DNA of 64,000 bases from an uncultured Serinicoccus sp. (lineage in GTDB: Bacteria; Actinomycetota; Actinomycetes; Actinomycetales; Dermatophilaceae): the NCBI RefSeq assembly GCF_947500995.1, contig NZ_CANMUA010000005.1, forward strand, positions 186,001 through 250,000, written 5' to 3'. Both the position numbers and the translations under genes were made by a program. Of the stretch, positions 45,361-54,941 are shown one piece after another (position 1 is the stretch's first letter; every line of letters begins with the position of its first letter). The notes under the pieces are model-generated. The model was given only the letters and a program-made list of their open reading frames with translations, was not told the DNA's origin and did no database searches.

Positions 45361-46623
45361 GTGCGGATCCTGCTCCTCAGCCACTACTACCCGCCCGAGA
45401 CCGGGCCGCCGCAGCTGCGCTGGTCCGCGCTGGTCCGGGACCTGCTGGCGGCGGGCCACGAGGTCGACGTGGTGACGCCGGCACCGCACTACCCGGCCGG
45501 TCGTCTGCTTCCCGGTGAGGACCCGTCCCAGGTAGGGCGGTCCCACCCCGGCGAGCACGGCGAGACCGTGCACCGGGTCACCTTCCGACGCTCCACGGGC
45601 GACGCCCGGTCACTCCTGCTGGACCAGGTCGTGGCCGCCGCGGACACCGTGCGGACGACCTGGCGCCGGCGGGACGGGCTGCGTCCGGACGTCGTCATCG
45701 CCACCGTCCCGGGGCTGCCCACGGCGCTCGCCGGACGCGCCGTGGCCACCCTCCTCCGCGTCCCCCTGGTGCTGGAGATGCGCGACGCCTGGCCGGACAT
45801 CCTCGGGGGTGCCGCGTCCGGGGACCGGGCGACTCCCCGGGCCGCTCTGCGCGCCGGCCTGGTGCGGCTGGTCTCGACCGGCGTCACCTGGCTGCAACGG
45901 TCGGCGGACCTCGTGGTCACCACCACGGACAGCTTCGCCGCCACCCTGCGGGAGCGACAGGTGCCCCGGGTGGTGACCGTCCGCAACGCCCACCACGGGC
46001 TGCCGGGCCCCTCCGCGCCGGTCGACACCTCACCCTCCGGCGGCCCGCTGCACGTGGTCTACGTCGGCACCGTCGGTCGGGCCCAGGGCCTCGAGACGGC
46101 CGTCCGGGCGGCGCACCTGGCCCGGCGGGACGGCGTGGCCATCCGGCTGCGGGTGGTGGGCACCGGCGCCCGGCTGGCCTCGGTGCGCGGCCTGGCCCGG
46201 GAGCTGCAGGCTCCCGTGGAGTTCGCCGGCCCGGTGACGCGGGAGCAGGTGGCCGCGCACTACGACTGGTGCGACACCTTCCTCGTCTGCCTGCGCGACT
46301 GGCCCGGGCTCGACAGCACCGTGCCCTCGAAGCTCTACGAGGCCCTGGCCCTCGGGCTGCACGTGTCCGCGTCGGCCACCGGCGAGACGGCCACGATCGT
46401 CCGCGAGACCGGGGCGGGCTTCGCGACCGCGCCCGGCGATGCGCAGGGTCTCGCCCGTGCCTGGGGGGCGCTCGCCCAGACGGGACCGCAGCAGGACAGG
46501 GCGCGGATGAGCAGCTGGGTGGACCGGCACGCGAGCGAGTCCGGTGCGGCCGCGGTCCTGCTGGACGCCCTGGCCGACCTGGGTGACCTGGCCGGCCCAG
46601 GCCACGAGAGGGTCGGGGTATGA
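45361..46623 (+). CDS. GT4-family glycosyltransferase (WbuB-like)
   Basis: The 420-residue GT-B enzyme opens MRILLLSHYYPPETGPPQLR and carries VIATVPGLPTALAGR, VPLVLEMRDAWPDIL, VVYVGTVGRAQGLETAV and PSKLYEALALGLHVSAS, all typical of WbuB-type N-acetylfucosaminyl or related transferases of O-antigen/capsule loci. GTG 45361 begins 5 nt after the previous stop, and its own stop overlaps the next ATG. The exact sugar is not predictable. Confidence 0.86.
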   Translation: MRILLLSHYYPPETGPPQLRWSALVRDLLAAGHEVDVVTPAPHYPAGRLLPGEDPSQVGRSHPGEHGETVHRVTFRRSTGDARSLLLDQVVAAADTVRTTWRRRDGLRPDVVIATVPGLPTALAGRAVATLLRVPLVLEMRDAWPDILGGAASGDRATPRAALRAGLVRLVSTGVTWLQRSADLVVTTTDSFAATLRERQVPRVVTVRNAHHGLPGPSAPVDTSPSGGPLHVVYVGTVGRAQGLETAVRAAHLARRDGVAIRLRVVGTGARLASVRGLARELQAPVEFAGPVTREQVAAHYDWCDTFLVCLRDWPGLDSTVPSKLYEALALGLHVSASATGETATIVRETGAGFATAPGDAQGLARAWGALAQTGPQQDRARMSSWVDRHASESGAAAVLLDALADLGDLAGPGHERVGV

Positions 46624-48404
46624 CGCCCGCTCGCCCCTGGCGCCGCGCACGGCACCTGGGGGCGGCCGGGGTCACCGTGCTGGCGATGGCCGTCGACGAC
46701 CCCGCCTGGCTGACCGTCCAGGCCGGGCGCCGGGCCCCGCGCCGGCTGCGGGGACTGCTGGGCCGGCTGGCGACCCGCACCGACAGCTCCTCCCCCACGG
46801 CCGTGTGGGGCGAGCTGCTCCTGGACCGGCCGGAGCAGGCGCGCGAGCGCCTCTCGCGGCAGCGGCGCAGCGGTGCGCTCTCCCGGGCGCTCGCCGTGCA
46901 CGCGGGCCAGCGCCCCGACCAGGTCGGCCCCGGCGGCGCGCGGGCCCGCTGGGCCTGGCTGGTGGGTGACCTCGAGGAGGTCGAGGTGCTCCTCGCCGAC
47001 GACGACGTGCCGCGGCGTCTGCGGGAGAAGCTGGCCGGCGACCTCGCGGCCCTGCAGCCCGGCCCGCGCCCCGCGCCCGCCGTACCACCACGTGACTGGC
47101 GGACCGACCCGGCCCGACCCCGCGTCGTGCACGCCCTCACCAACTCCCTGCCCTGGACCCGTTCGGGCTACACCCTGCGCAGCCACGCGGTCCTGCACGC
47201 ACAGCAGCAGGCCGGGATCGAGGTCGCCGCGCTGACGCGACCCGCATACCCCGTCTCCATCGGTCGGGTGCTCACCGCGGACGTCGACGTGGTGGAGGGC
47301 GTGCCCTACCACCGCTGCGTCCCGACCCTCCTGGCCCCCGGGGAGGCCGGCCGGATCGACCGGTGGGCGACCGACCTCGCCCGCCTCGCCCGCGCCCGCC
47401 GCGCCACCCACGTGCACTCGACCACGCACTACCCCAACGCGCTGGCCGCCCAGGCCGCGGCCCGCGCCCTCGACCTGCCCTGGGTCCACGAGGTGCGCGG
47501 CCAGCTGGAGCGCACCTGGGCCTCGGCACGCCGTCGCGCCGGTGACCCCGCGCCCTACGCGAGCAGCAGGTTCGTCGCGTGGCGCGCCCGGGAGGCCGAG
47601 CTGGCGGCCGCCGCCGACCACGTCGTCACCATCAGCGAGACGATGCGCGCCGACCTCGTCGAGCGCGGCGTCGAGCCGGGCCGGGTGAGCGTCGTCCCCA
47701 ACGGCATCGACGCCTCCCTGCTGCAGCGCGACATCACGCCGGAGCGGGCACGCGGTGTGCTCGGGCTGCCGGGTGCGGGCCTGTGGGTGGGTGCCGTGTC
47801 GTCGGTCGTGCACTACGAAGGGCTGACGGACCTCGTGGAGGCGGTGGCGCTGCTGCGGGCCCAGGGGGTGGACGTGCGCGGCGTGGTCGTCGGTGACGGC
47901 GTGGCGTGGCCGGGCCTGAGCCGCCGGGTGGCTGAGCTCGGCCTCGAGGAGACGTTCCTCCTCCCCGGCCGGCTCGACCGCGACGACGCCCTGCGGTGGC
48001 TCGACGCCCTCGACGTGGTGGTGGTGCCCCGGGAGGACCACGAGGTCACCCGGCTGGTGCCGCCGCTCAAGCTCGTCGAGGCCATGGGGGTCGGGCGCCC
48101 GGTCGTGGCCTCCGACCTGCCGCCCATGGCGGAGATCGTCGCTCCTGGCGAGACCGGGCTGCTCACGCCGCCCCAGGACCCGACCGCCCTCGCCACGGCC
48201 GTCGGCTCCTTGCTCGAGGACGCCGACCGACGCCACGACCTCGCCGCGCGGGCCCGCGCCTTCGCAGCCGGGCGGACCTGGGGGGCGCTGACCGGGACGT
48301 ACCGCGACATCTACGACAGGTCGACCCGTAGGGTCGATGCGACCACAGACCGCCGAGCAACGTCCCGCGTGCCCGGTGAAACCGACCACGAGAGGCATTC
48401 GTGA
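46620..48404 (+). CDS. GT4-family glycosyltransferase with N-terminal helical extension
   Basis: The 594-residue protein has an Arg/Leu-rich helical extension (about 1-160) before a GT4 GT-B core: LTNSLPWTRSGYTLRSHAV, VHEVRGQLERTW, VVPNGIDASLL, VSSVVHYEGLTDLVEAV and PPLKLVEAMGVGRPVVASDL. The core shares the SGYTLR, VxEVRG and YEG motifs with the glycosyltransferases at 49854-53960 and 60390-62486, so the three look paralogous. It is coupled to both neighbours. Confidence 0.85.
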   Translation: MTPARPWRRARHLGAAGVTVLAMAVDDPAWLTVQAGRRAPRRLRGLLGRLATRTDSSSPTAVWGELLLDRPEQARERLSRQRRSGALSRALAVHAGQRPDQVGPGGARARWAWLVGDLEEVEVLLADDDVPRRLREKLAGDLAALQPGPRPAPAVPPRDWRTDPARPRVVHALTNSLPWTRSGYTLRSHAVLHAQQQAGIEVAALTRPAYPVSIGRVLTADVDVVEGVPYHRCVPTLLAPGEAGRIDRWATDLARLARARRATHVHSTTHYPNALAAQAAARALDLPWVHEVRGQLERTWASARRRAGDPAPYASSRFVAWRAREAELAAAADHVVTISETMRADLVERGVEPGRVSVVPNGIDASLLQRDITPERARGVLGLPGAGLWVGAVSSVVHYEGLTDLVEAVALLRAQGVDVRGVVVGDGVAWPGLSRRVAELGLEETFLLPGRLDRDDALRWLDALDVVVVPREDHEVTRLVPPLKLVEAMGVGRPVVASDLPPMAEIVAPGETGLLTPPQDPTALATAVGSLLEDADRRHDLAARARAFAAGRTWGALTGTYRDIYDRSTRRVDATTDRRATSRVPGETDHERHS

Positions 48405-49561
48405 GCACCAAGACCGTCATGACCGTGTACGGCACGCGACCGGAGGCTATCAAGGTGGCCCCGGTCATCAAGGCGATCGAGGCGGAGGCCGGCCTGACGT
48501 CGGTCACCGTGGTGACCGGGCAGCACCGGGAGATGCTGGACCAGGTCAACGAGGTCTTCGGGATCACCCCGGACCACGACCTCGACGTCTTCGCCCACGG
48601 ACAGACGCTCAATGCGCTCATGGCGCGGGTGTTCCACCGTCTTGACCCCGTGCTGGAGAGCCGTCGACCGGACGCGCTCCTCGTGCAGGGCGACACCTCC
48701 ACCGTGGCCGCCGCCTCCATCGCGGCGTTCTACCGACAGATCCCCGTCGTGCACCTCGAGGCGGGACTGCGCAGCGGCGACATCCTCTCCCCCTTCCCCG
48801 AGGAGGCCAACCGCAAGATCACGACGCAGGTCGCCCGGCTCCACCTGGCCCCGACGGCCACGTCCAAGGCCAACCTCCTGGCCGAGAAGGTCGACGCCGG
48901 CACCGTGGCCGTCACGGGGAACACGGTCATCGACGCCTTGCTGCACACCGTGGCGGAGGACATCCCCTTCTCCGACCCGCAGCTGCGGCAGATCGAGGAG
49001 TCCGGCCGTCGCGTCCTGCTCGTCACGACCCACCGACGTGAGAACTGGGGCGGCGCGATGGAGGGTGTCGGGCGCGCCCTGCGCCGGCTCGCCGAGCGCT
49101 ACCCGGACACCGTCGTCATCCTGCCGGCGCACCGCAACCCGATCGTCCGCGAGGCGGTCCTGCCCCAGGTCGAAGGCCTGGAAAACGTGCTGGTCACCGA
49201 GCCCATGCCCTACGGGGAGTTCACCCGTCTCATGAGCCTGGCCACGGTCGTCCTCACCGACTCCGGAGGTGTGCAGGAAGAGGCGCCCTCGCTCGGCAAG
49301 CCGGTCCTGGTCATGCGCGAGAACACCGAGCGCCCGGAGGCCGTCGAGGCCGGCACCGTGCGGCTCATCGGGACCGACGAGGAGCGCATCGTCACGGAGG
49401 TGAGCGCCCTCTTCGACGACCCCGCCGCCTTCGAGGCCATGTCCCATGCCGTCAACCCCTACGGCGACGGCAAGGCCGCGGACCGGTCCGTCGCAGCCAT
49501 CACGCACCTGTTCGGGATCGGGTCCAGGTTGCCTGACTTCACCGGACAGCCCACAGACTGA
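48401..49561 (+). CDS. wecB: UDP-N-acetylglucosamine 2-epimerase (non-hydrolysing)
   Basis: The 386-residue enzyme has the family landmarks YGTRPEAIKVAPVI, VTGQHREMLDQV, VQGDTSTVAAASIAAFY, VHLEAGLRSGDILSPFPEE, TTHRRENWG and LTDSGGVQEEAPSLGKPVLVMRENTERPE. It converts UDP-GlcNAc to UDP-ManNAc in the cytoplasm and, with the WecC gene at the far end of the locus, supplies UDP-ManNAcA. GTG 48401 overlaps the previous stop; it is the last gene of the plus-strand operon. Confidence 0.94.
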   Translation: MSTKTVMTVYGTRPEAIKVAPVIKAIEAEAGLTSVTVVTGQHREMLDQVNEVFGITPDHDLDVFAHGQTLNALMARVFHRLDPVLESRRPDALLVQGDTSTVAAASIAAFYRQIPVVHLEAGLRSGDILSPFPEEANRKITTQVARLHLAPTATSKANLLAEKVDAGTVAVTGNTVIDALLHTVAEDIPFSDPQLRQIEESGRRVLLVTTHRRENWGGAMEGVGRALRRLAERYPDTVVILPAHRNPIVREAVLPQVEGLENVLVTEPMPYGEFTRLMSLATVVLTDSGGVQEEAPSLGKPVLVMRENTERPEAVEAGTVRLIGTDEERIVTEVSALFDDPAAFEAMSHAVNPYGDGKAADRSVAAITHLFGIGSRLPDFTGQPTD

Positions 49562-49697
49562 GGTTCTGCCGCGCGGCCCCGGCCTGCGTCACCCGCGGCG
49601 AGACAGCCGAAGACCTCTTCACGGCCGTTCTCTTCGACAGCCAAGGTCGTGTGACCGACCCGCGGGCTGGGCCGCGTCGGCGCCAGGACCGGTTTCA

Positions 49698-49847
49698 TGA
49701 AGGGGTACGCAGTCGGCCGACACGCGTGGGAAAACCTCGGAGGCGGTGGCGCAGTACGCGCTGATCCAGCGTCAGCATCCGGTGCTGCTGTTCTTCGGCA
49801 TCAACTCTCGCGAGAACCTCTTCCAGCGTTTGGTAGGCCGGCGGTAG
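49698..49847 (+). pseudogene. Gene remnant: about 48 codons without a start
   Basis: Between wecB and the convergent chimera, one frame from the stop at 49698 to TAG 49847 encodes a protein-like stretch, including TSEAVAQYALIQRQHPVLLF then FGINSRENLFQRLVGRR. It has no start codon or ribosome-binding site and begins after an in-frame stop, so it looks like the 3' end of a lost gene. I do not recognise the parent family. The preceding 136 bp (49562-49697) hold nothing I can assign, apart from possible further decay in another frame. Confidence 0.4.
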
Positions 49848-49853
49848 GGGCGG

Positions 49854-52800
49854 CTACTCCGCGCACTCCAGGTGCAGCTCGGTGCGGGCCCCGCCGCGGG
49901 TCCGTACGTCGAAGGCGACCCCGAAGGACCAGGCCGGCTCGAGCTCGTTCTCCTCGCGTGACCTCCACCCGCGCAGCGGCGACTCCTGACCTCGGACCGG
50001 GTCGAGCACTCGCCCGTCGCTCCCGACCTGGAGGACGTCGCCCGAGGGCAGGCGGAAGCGCAGACCGGTGCTGGACCCGTCGAGGAGCTCGAGCGAGCCG
50101 TCCAGCAGGAACCACGCGACCGCATCACGGTCGTGGTCCAGCTGGGAGTGCACGGAGTCGAGCACGATGAGCCTGCGGCCCGGGACGAGGTTCAGCTTGC
50201 GGCGGTGGGTGTAGTCCCGGTAAGGCGCACGCGTGGTGATGGCGAAGGCTGATCCCTCGCGCTCGGCCGACACCAGGCCTGACCCGAACGGCGACCGACG
50301 TCGGTCCTGGATCTGCCCGTCGAGCTCGAGGGCGTTGTGGGCCCTGGTCGACTCGACGTGCTGTCGTCGCGGCTCGTCGTAGTAGAAGCCCTGCGCACGC
50401 AAGGGGTGGTCGGCCGGGAGCAGCGGCCCGTAGGCGAAGCGCCCCCCGTCGACGCAGATCTCCTGACCTCGGTCGTACCAGACGAAGGACAGGTCATCTG
50501 CGTGCTTGTGGGCCCGGGAGTGGAACCCCGCCTGCACCGCCAGGTAGGACGACGCAGCCCTGGCGCCGGGCTCGTGCGGCTGTGGGCTCCGCACGAAGGC
50601 ATACCCACTCTCCGGCAGCGCCAGCATCTCGGACTCCTCAGGTCGCCCTTCGGCCCCGTCACTGGCGATCCACAGGGTGTGCTCGTCACCCATGGCGTGA
50701 ACAGGACGCAGGGGACGTGACGGCGAGTCGCCCATCGTCACGATCGTCCCGTCCGGCTGCGTCATCCAGCCCAGGACGTTCGCTGCTCGCCTGATCCGGG
50801 CCACCAGCTCCTGGTCCTCGATGAGCCCGTCGCGCACCGCAGCGTGGAAGGAGCCGAGCAGCATGCGGTGATAGTCCGGCGAGTGCTCGAGATGGCCCCC
50901 GTCGTCCCCGAACTGGCTCTGCACCAGCAGCGACATGCGTTCCCTCGCCTGCACGAGCACCTCCTCCCGCTCCGGCAGACCGGGGAGGTGCTTCTCCAGG
51001 TGCAGCTGGGCGGCGGCCGAGTAGAACCCGTGGTTGGTGCGAGGCGTGAAGGCGTCCTCACCGCGCAGCCTGTCGCGATCGTCCAGGATCAGCCTCACCA
51101 CGACCGGGACGGCCGGGCGGGTGGTGTCGTGCCCGGCCAGGGCCTCGAGCACCAGGAGGAGCCGGGGCGCTCGCAGGGCGAGCGCCATGTCGTAGTAGGC
51201 CATCGACTCGTCCGGGTCGTCCGATGCCTCCCGCGCATCGCGTGCGGCGACCCAGTCGAGGACGACCGTGGCGAGGAAGCAGGCTCGCTCGACGCTCACG
51301 GTGGTGCCGCTCCGGATCAGGGAGTCGACGAACTCCCAGGAGTGCAGGTGGAAGGCCCAGGACCGGTCGGTCTGCGCATAGGAGGACCAGTCGCTGACCT
51401 CATCGAGCCTGATCGGCGGACGCCCGTCGCGGACCCAGCCGTCCGTCATCACGTCCCCGTCGGTGTCCGGCGGCCCGTCCGGCTGGAACCAGCCTCTCCT
51501 CGGTGGCGGGTTCTCGCGCAGCATGTGCAGGACGTCGTCGGGATCGACACCCCGGAGTCCGAGCTGCTCCTCGGCCGTGCGGATCTGGCTCTCGTGCCAC
51601 CTCGCCCCCAGCTCCTGGTAGAGGCTCAGGGCGCCGCGTGCGTTGGCGTCCCAGCTACGCTGGCGCACCACCCACTCCCTGCCACGACCGCCCAGCTCCC
51701 GTCGGAGGTCCTCGTCGTCCAGCAGGTCCTGGAGCCGTCGTCTGAGGTCGACCGCGTCACCCGCCCGGAAGGTCTGCACCGCGGCGCTCTGGTCAGCGAT
51801 CTCCTGCAGAGCTCGCACGTCCGACATGACGACGGCCTTGCCCGCCGCGAGCGCCTCGAACGGCTTGAGCGGGGTGACGAGCTGGGTGACCGGAGTCGCT
51901 CGCCGGGGCACGACGAAGATGTCGATGAGGGAGTAGTAGCGATGCACGTCCTCGTGCGGCACGCGTCCGGTGATGACCACCGAGGCGTCGATGGCCTCGG
52001 CACGGAGACGGAGCTGACCGAGAACCGGCCCATCACCCACCAGGAGGAGATGCACCCTGGCACCCGGGCGGTCGGCTGGGGCGCGCAGGCCGCGCATCGC
52101 GTCGATGAGCAGGTCCACCCCTTCGTACTCGACCATCGAGCTGACATAGCCGATGACCAGGTCACCAGCCGCGATGCCGAGGTCGGCGGCCGTCTCGGCG
52201 TCCCGACCTCGGGGGACGAAGGAGCTGGGGTCGACCGCGTTCGGGAGGAGCCGGAGAGGAGTCGGGCGCGTTTCCCCTGCATGCTCGTCCTCGATGTGCT
52301 CGCGCATCACCTCGGCGAGGGTCACGACGGCGTCAGCCGCGGCGCGGACCTGCTTCTCTGCCTGTCGGCGCAGGACGTAGGCCTCGGGGAGACCGACGGC
52401 TGCCAAGGTCGACTCGGGGTCTGATCCCAGCCCCCAGGCGTCCCCGACGCGCGAGAGCCACGACTCCTCCCAGAATCCGCGGCTCTCGAACACGACGGGT
52501 ATGCCCCGCGCCCGCCCCACGGCGACGGCCGCCGCACCGTTGAGGAAGTCGGAGTGCGCGTGCAGCACGCTGGGACGACGCTCGCCCACGACGCGGTCGA
52601 GAGCCACGACGTAGCCCTCGAGCCAGTCGTCCAGTGCCGTTCCGCCTCGGGCCGGACCCCCGAGCGCGACATGGGGGATGTCGTCGTGCTCGAACCTCCG
52701 GTCGGACTCCCCGTGGGCACCGTCCCCGCCGGGCTGCACGACCACGACGACAGAGATACCGAGGTCCGCCTGGGCCCTCACGGTGTAGGCGGTCCGAAGG

Positions 52801-53960
52801 GTGTAGCCGGTCTGGGTCGCCGGAAGCGCCTTCCCCACGAGGTGGAGCACCGGACCGGACCGGTCGTGATCCATCCGGTCGTCGGAGGGACGCCAGGCCG
52901 GCACGGGTGAACCGAAGACGGACAGCTCGGCGCTGACCAGTCGGCGGACCTTCTCGTCCCGCTCGTTGCCCGAGGCGAGGTACATCGCGGTGGCGACCTG
53001 CTCCTGCAGTCGCCAGTAGCCGGTGGCCCTGAGCAACCGGAACATGGCTCTCATCTGCGTGAGGTTGATGAGGGTGAGGAGATCCACCTGTCGGGAGAGG
53101 GCCACGAGGGCGAGAACTCGCCCACTCTCGATGAGCCGGGGCACGAGACCCCTGATCTCCTCCGGCGTGAGGACCCGGCTCGCGTCGCGACCGCTGAGGA
53201 CCATCTCCTCCACGAGACGCCCCCTCAGGTCCTCGACCTGTGCGGGCAGCTCGGCGAGCTTCGCCGTGAGGTCCTCGCCCGCCTGGACCTTGCGACGCAG
53301 CACGACGTTGTCACGTCGGAGCTGGTCGAGGGCCTCCGCCGCAGGGGCCGCCTCGGCGGTGAGGTCGGCCGTGCGCTCGTCCAGGACACCGAGCCTGTCG
53401 GCGAGCATGTCGGACCGGGCGCCCGCCTCCTCCAGGCCGCGGCGGACCGTCCCCAGGTCGCCGCCGAGCGCGCCCTGCATCTCGCCCAGCTGGTGGAGGT
53501 CGCCGCTGAGCTCACCCTGCACCTCGCCGAGTCGGCGGAGCTCGTCTCGCGCGAGGACCACCCCGCTCTTGGCCTCCTCGAGGCCTGCCCCCAGCCCGTC
53601 GTCGCGCTGCTGCAACGCCTCCAACCAGGCGCGATGCACGCGTGCCCGCTCCTCCGCCAGTGCCTGCGTCCTCGCGCCGGCCCCGGCGCTCTCGCCCACC
53701 CGCTCGAGCTCGGCCCGCACCGACGTCAGCTCGGCGGTCACGTCGTCGAGGCGATCGCGCAGGCGCCTCCGTTCGACCCGCACGACGGCTCGTGCTCGGA
53801 GGATGAGGCGGACCGCCACCACCGCTGCGACGGTCAGACCGATCACCACGAGCGCCAGCGCGATCCACCCGACGTCGTCACGGACGACCGAGAGGGCCCA
53901 GCCGAGCAGAGCGACCGCGAGCGCTGCAGAACCGAGAAGAACGGGGGGGCGGAGGCGCAT
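49854..53960 (-). CDS. Membrane-anchored coiled-coil glycosyltransferase-heparinase II/III chimera
   Basis: This 1368-residue protein carries, in order, two membrane helices (about 7-24 and 32-54), a long coiled coil (about 60-245), a helical region, a GT4 domain (about 370-790; TQTGYTLRTAYTVRAQ, VVFESRGFWEESW, YVSSMVEYEGVDLLIDAM, VTPLKPFEALAAGKAVV) and a heparinase II/III-like alpha/alpha-barrel plus beta-sandwich domain (about 880-1368; SRAHKHADDLSFVWYDRG near 1150). The GT part should add a sugar; heparinase-like parts break uronic-acid glycans by beta-elimination. Having both in one chain is unusual. TAGGCT at 54000-54005 is its likely -10. It faces wecB convergently. Confidence 0.82.
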   Translation of the reverse strand: MRLRPPVLLGSAALAVALLGWALSVVRDDVGWIALALVVIGLTVAAVVAVRLILRARAVVRVERRRLRDRLDDVTAELTSVRAELERVGESAGAGARTQALAEERARVHRAWLEALQQRDDGLGAGLEEAKSGVVLARDELRRLGEVQGELSGDLHQLGEMQGALGGDLGTVRRGLEEAGARSDMLADRLGVLDERTADLTAEAAPAAEALDQLRRDNVVLRRKVQAGEDLTAKLAELPAQVEDLRGRLVEEMVLSGRDASRVLTPEEIRGLVPRLIESGRVLALVALSRQVDLLTLINLTQMRAMFRLLRATGYWRLQEQVATAMYLASGNERDEKVRRLVSAELSVFGSPVPAWRPSDDRMDHDRSGPVLHLVGKALPATQTGYTLRTAYTVRAQADLGISVVVVVQPGGDGAHGESDRRFEHDDIPHVALGGPARGGTALDDWLEGYVVALDRVVGERRPSVLHAHSDFLNGAAAVAVGRARGIPVVFESRGFWEESWLSRVGDAWGLGSDPESTLAAVGLPEAYVLRRQAEKQVRAAADAVVTLAEVMREHIEDEHAGETRPTPLRLLPNAVDPSSFVPRGRDAETAADLGIAAGDLVIGYVSSMVEYEGVDLLIDAMRGLRAPADRPGARVHLLLVGDGPVLGQLRLRAEAIDASVVITGRVPHEDVHRYYSLIDIFVVPRRATPVTQLVTPLKPFEALAAGKAVVMSDVRALQEIADQSAAVQTFRAGDAVDLRRRLQDLLDDEDLRRELGGRGREWVVRQRSWDANARGALSLYQELGARWHESQIRTAEEQLGLRGVDPDDVLHMLRENPPPRRGWFQPDGPPDTDGDVMTDGWVRDGRPPIRLDEVSDWSSYAQTDRSWAFHLHSWEFVDSLIRSGTTVSVERACFLATVVLDWVAARDAREASDDPDESMAYYDMALALRAPRLLLVLEALAGHDTTRPAVPVVVRLILDDRDRLRGEDAFTPRTNHGFYSAAAQLHLEKHLPGLPEREEVLVQARERMSLLVQSQFGDDGGHLEHSPDYHRMLLGSFHAAVRDGLIEDQELVARIRRAANVLGWMTQPDGTIVTMGDSPSRPLRPVHAMGDEHTLWIASDGAEGRPEESEMLALPESGYAFVRSPQPHEPGARAASSYLAVQAGFHSRAHKHADDLSFVWYDRGQEICVDGGRFAYGPLLPADHPLRAQGFYYDEPRRQHVESTRAHNALELDGQIQDRRRSPFGSGLVSAEREGSAFAITTRAPYRDYTHRRKLNLVPGRRLIVLDSVHSQLDHDRDAVAWFLLDGSLELLDGSSTGLRFRLPSGDVLQVGSDGRVLDPVRGQESPLRGWRSREENELEPAWSFGVAFDVRTRGGARTELHLECAE

Positions 53961-53998
53961 GGGGACCTTTCGTCGACGGGTCGTGACAGCGCTCCGGG

Positions 53999-54005
53999 TA
54001 GCCTA
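53999..54005. promoter_or_regulatory. Overlapping divergent -10 boxes (TAGCCT / TAGGCT)
   Basis: TAGCCTA reads as TAGCCT on the plus strand (53999-54004) and TAGGCT on the minus strand (54000-54005). It lies in the 123-bp gap between the GT-heparinase chimera and the Wzm gene, and polymerase could bind in only one direction at a time. Confidence 0.45.
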
Positions 54006-54083
54006 GTTCAACCGGCCCCGCCGGACGGCCGGACACGGGAGCCGTGGAGGGGCGCAGTCGAGTTCGGAGGCACGCGCGTTCAC

Positions 54084-54941
54084 ATGACAGGCACACGACC
54101 GCGCACCCCGGTAGCCAGGCCCTTGCTGCCGGTAGGTCGGCGGCCGGGACTGGGCGAGTACCTGCGACAGCTGTGGGAGCGGCGGCACTTCATCGTGGCC
54201 GACTCGCGGGCCAAGGCCTACTCCGGCAACCGCGACATGCTCCTGGGCAACCTCTGGCTGGTGGGCGTCCCCATCCTGCAGGGCGTCGTCTACTACGTCA
54301 TCTTCGCCCTGGTCCTGCAGACGGACCGAGGCATCGACAACTTCACGGGGTTCTTGCTCATCGGGATCTTCCTGTTCCGACACACGACGAGCTGTGTCAC
54401 TCAGGGGATGACCGTGATGAGTGCCAACCGAGGACTCATCACCTCCTTCTCCTTCCCACGGGCGGCGATCCCCTTGTCGTTGCTGCTCCGTGAGACCCTC
54501 TCGATGGCGCCGGTGCTCGCGACGATGGCGCTCCTGCTGCTCACCGTCCCGCCAGGGACGAGCATCACCTGGACATGGTTGCTCTTCCCGCCGATCTTCG
54601 GTCTGCACACGCTCTTCGTCGCCGGCCTGGTGCTCTACGCGGGGCGACTGGGGGCGGCGATCCCGGACCTCCGGCACCTGGTGAGCTTCCTGACCCGCTT
54701 CTGGTTCTACGCCTCCGGCGTCTTCTTCTCGATCGACCGCTTCGTGGACCGCGGCCCATGGCTCGCCGTCCTCCAGAACAACCCCATGTTCATCGTCCTG
54801 GACATGTCGCGGGACGTGCTGATCTACGACACGGTCCCCCCGCTGGAGCACTGGCTGCTCCTGCTGGTGTGGGCGACCATCACCCCCGCGCTGGGTTTCT
54901 GGTACTTCTGGCAGGGCGAGGAAGGGTATGGCCATGAGTGA
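54084..54941 (+). CDS. wzm: ABC-2 type polysaccharide exporter permease (Wzm/TagG-like)
   Basis: The 285-residue permease has an amphipathic N-terminus (EYLRQLWERRHFIVADSRAKAY) and six membrane helices, as in Wzm/TagG transporters that move lipid-linked polysaccharide across the membrane. Blocks such as NLWLVGVPILQGVVYYVIFALVL and FLTRFWFYASGVFFSIDRF are typical. ATG 54084 lies 13 nt after GGAGG, a rather long gap. It pairs with the ATPase gene that overlaps its end. Confidence 0.87.
   Translation: MTGTRPRTPVARPLLPVGRRPGLGEYLRQLWERRHFIVADSRAKAYSGNRDMLLGNLWLVGVPILQGVVYYVIFALVLQTDRGIDNFTGFLLIGIFLFRHTTSCVTQGMTVMSANRGLITSFSFPRAAIPLSLLLRETLSMAPVLATMALLLLTVPPGTSITWTWLLFPPIFGLHTLFVAGLVLYAGRLGAAIPDLRHLVSFLTRFWFYASGVFFSIDRFVDRGPWLAVLQNNPMFIVLDMSRDVLIYDTVPPLEHWLLLLVWATITPALGFWYFWQGEEGYGHE

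Noticed and set aside
49697-50170. Plus-strand frame starting ATGAAGGGGTACGC as a gene
   Set aside because: It crosses into the antisense of the GT-heparinase gene and becomes Arg/Pro-rich; the protein-like stretch lies in a different frame without a start.
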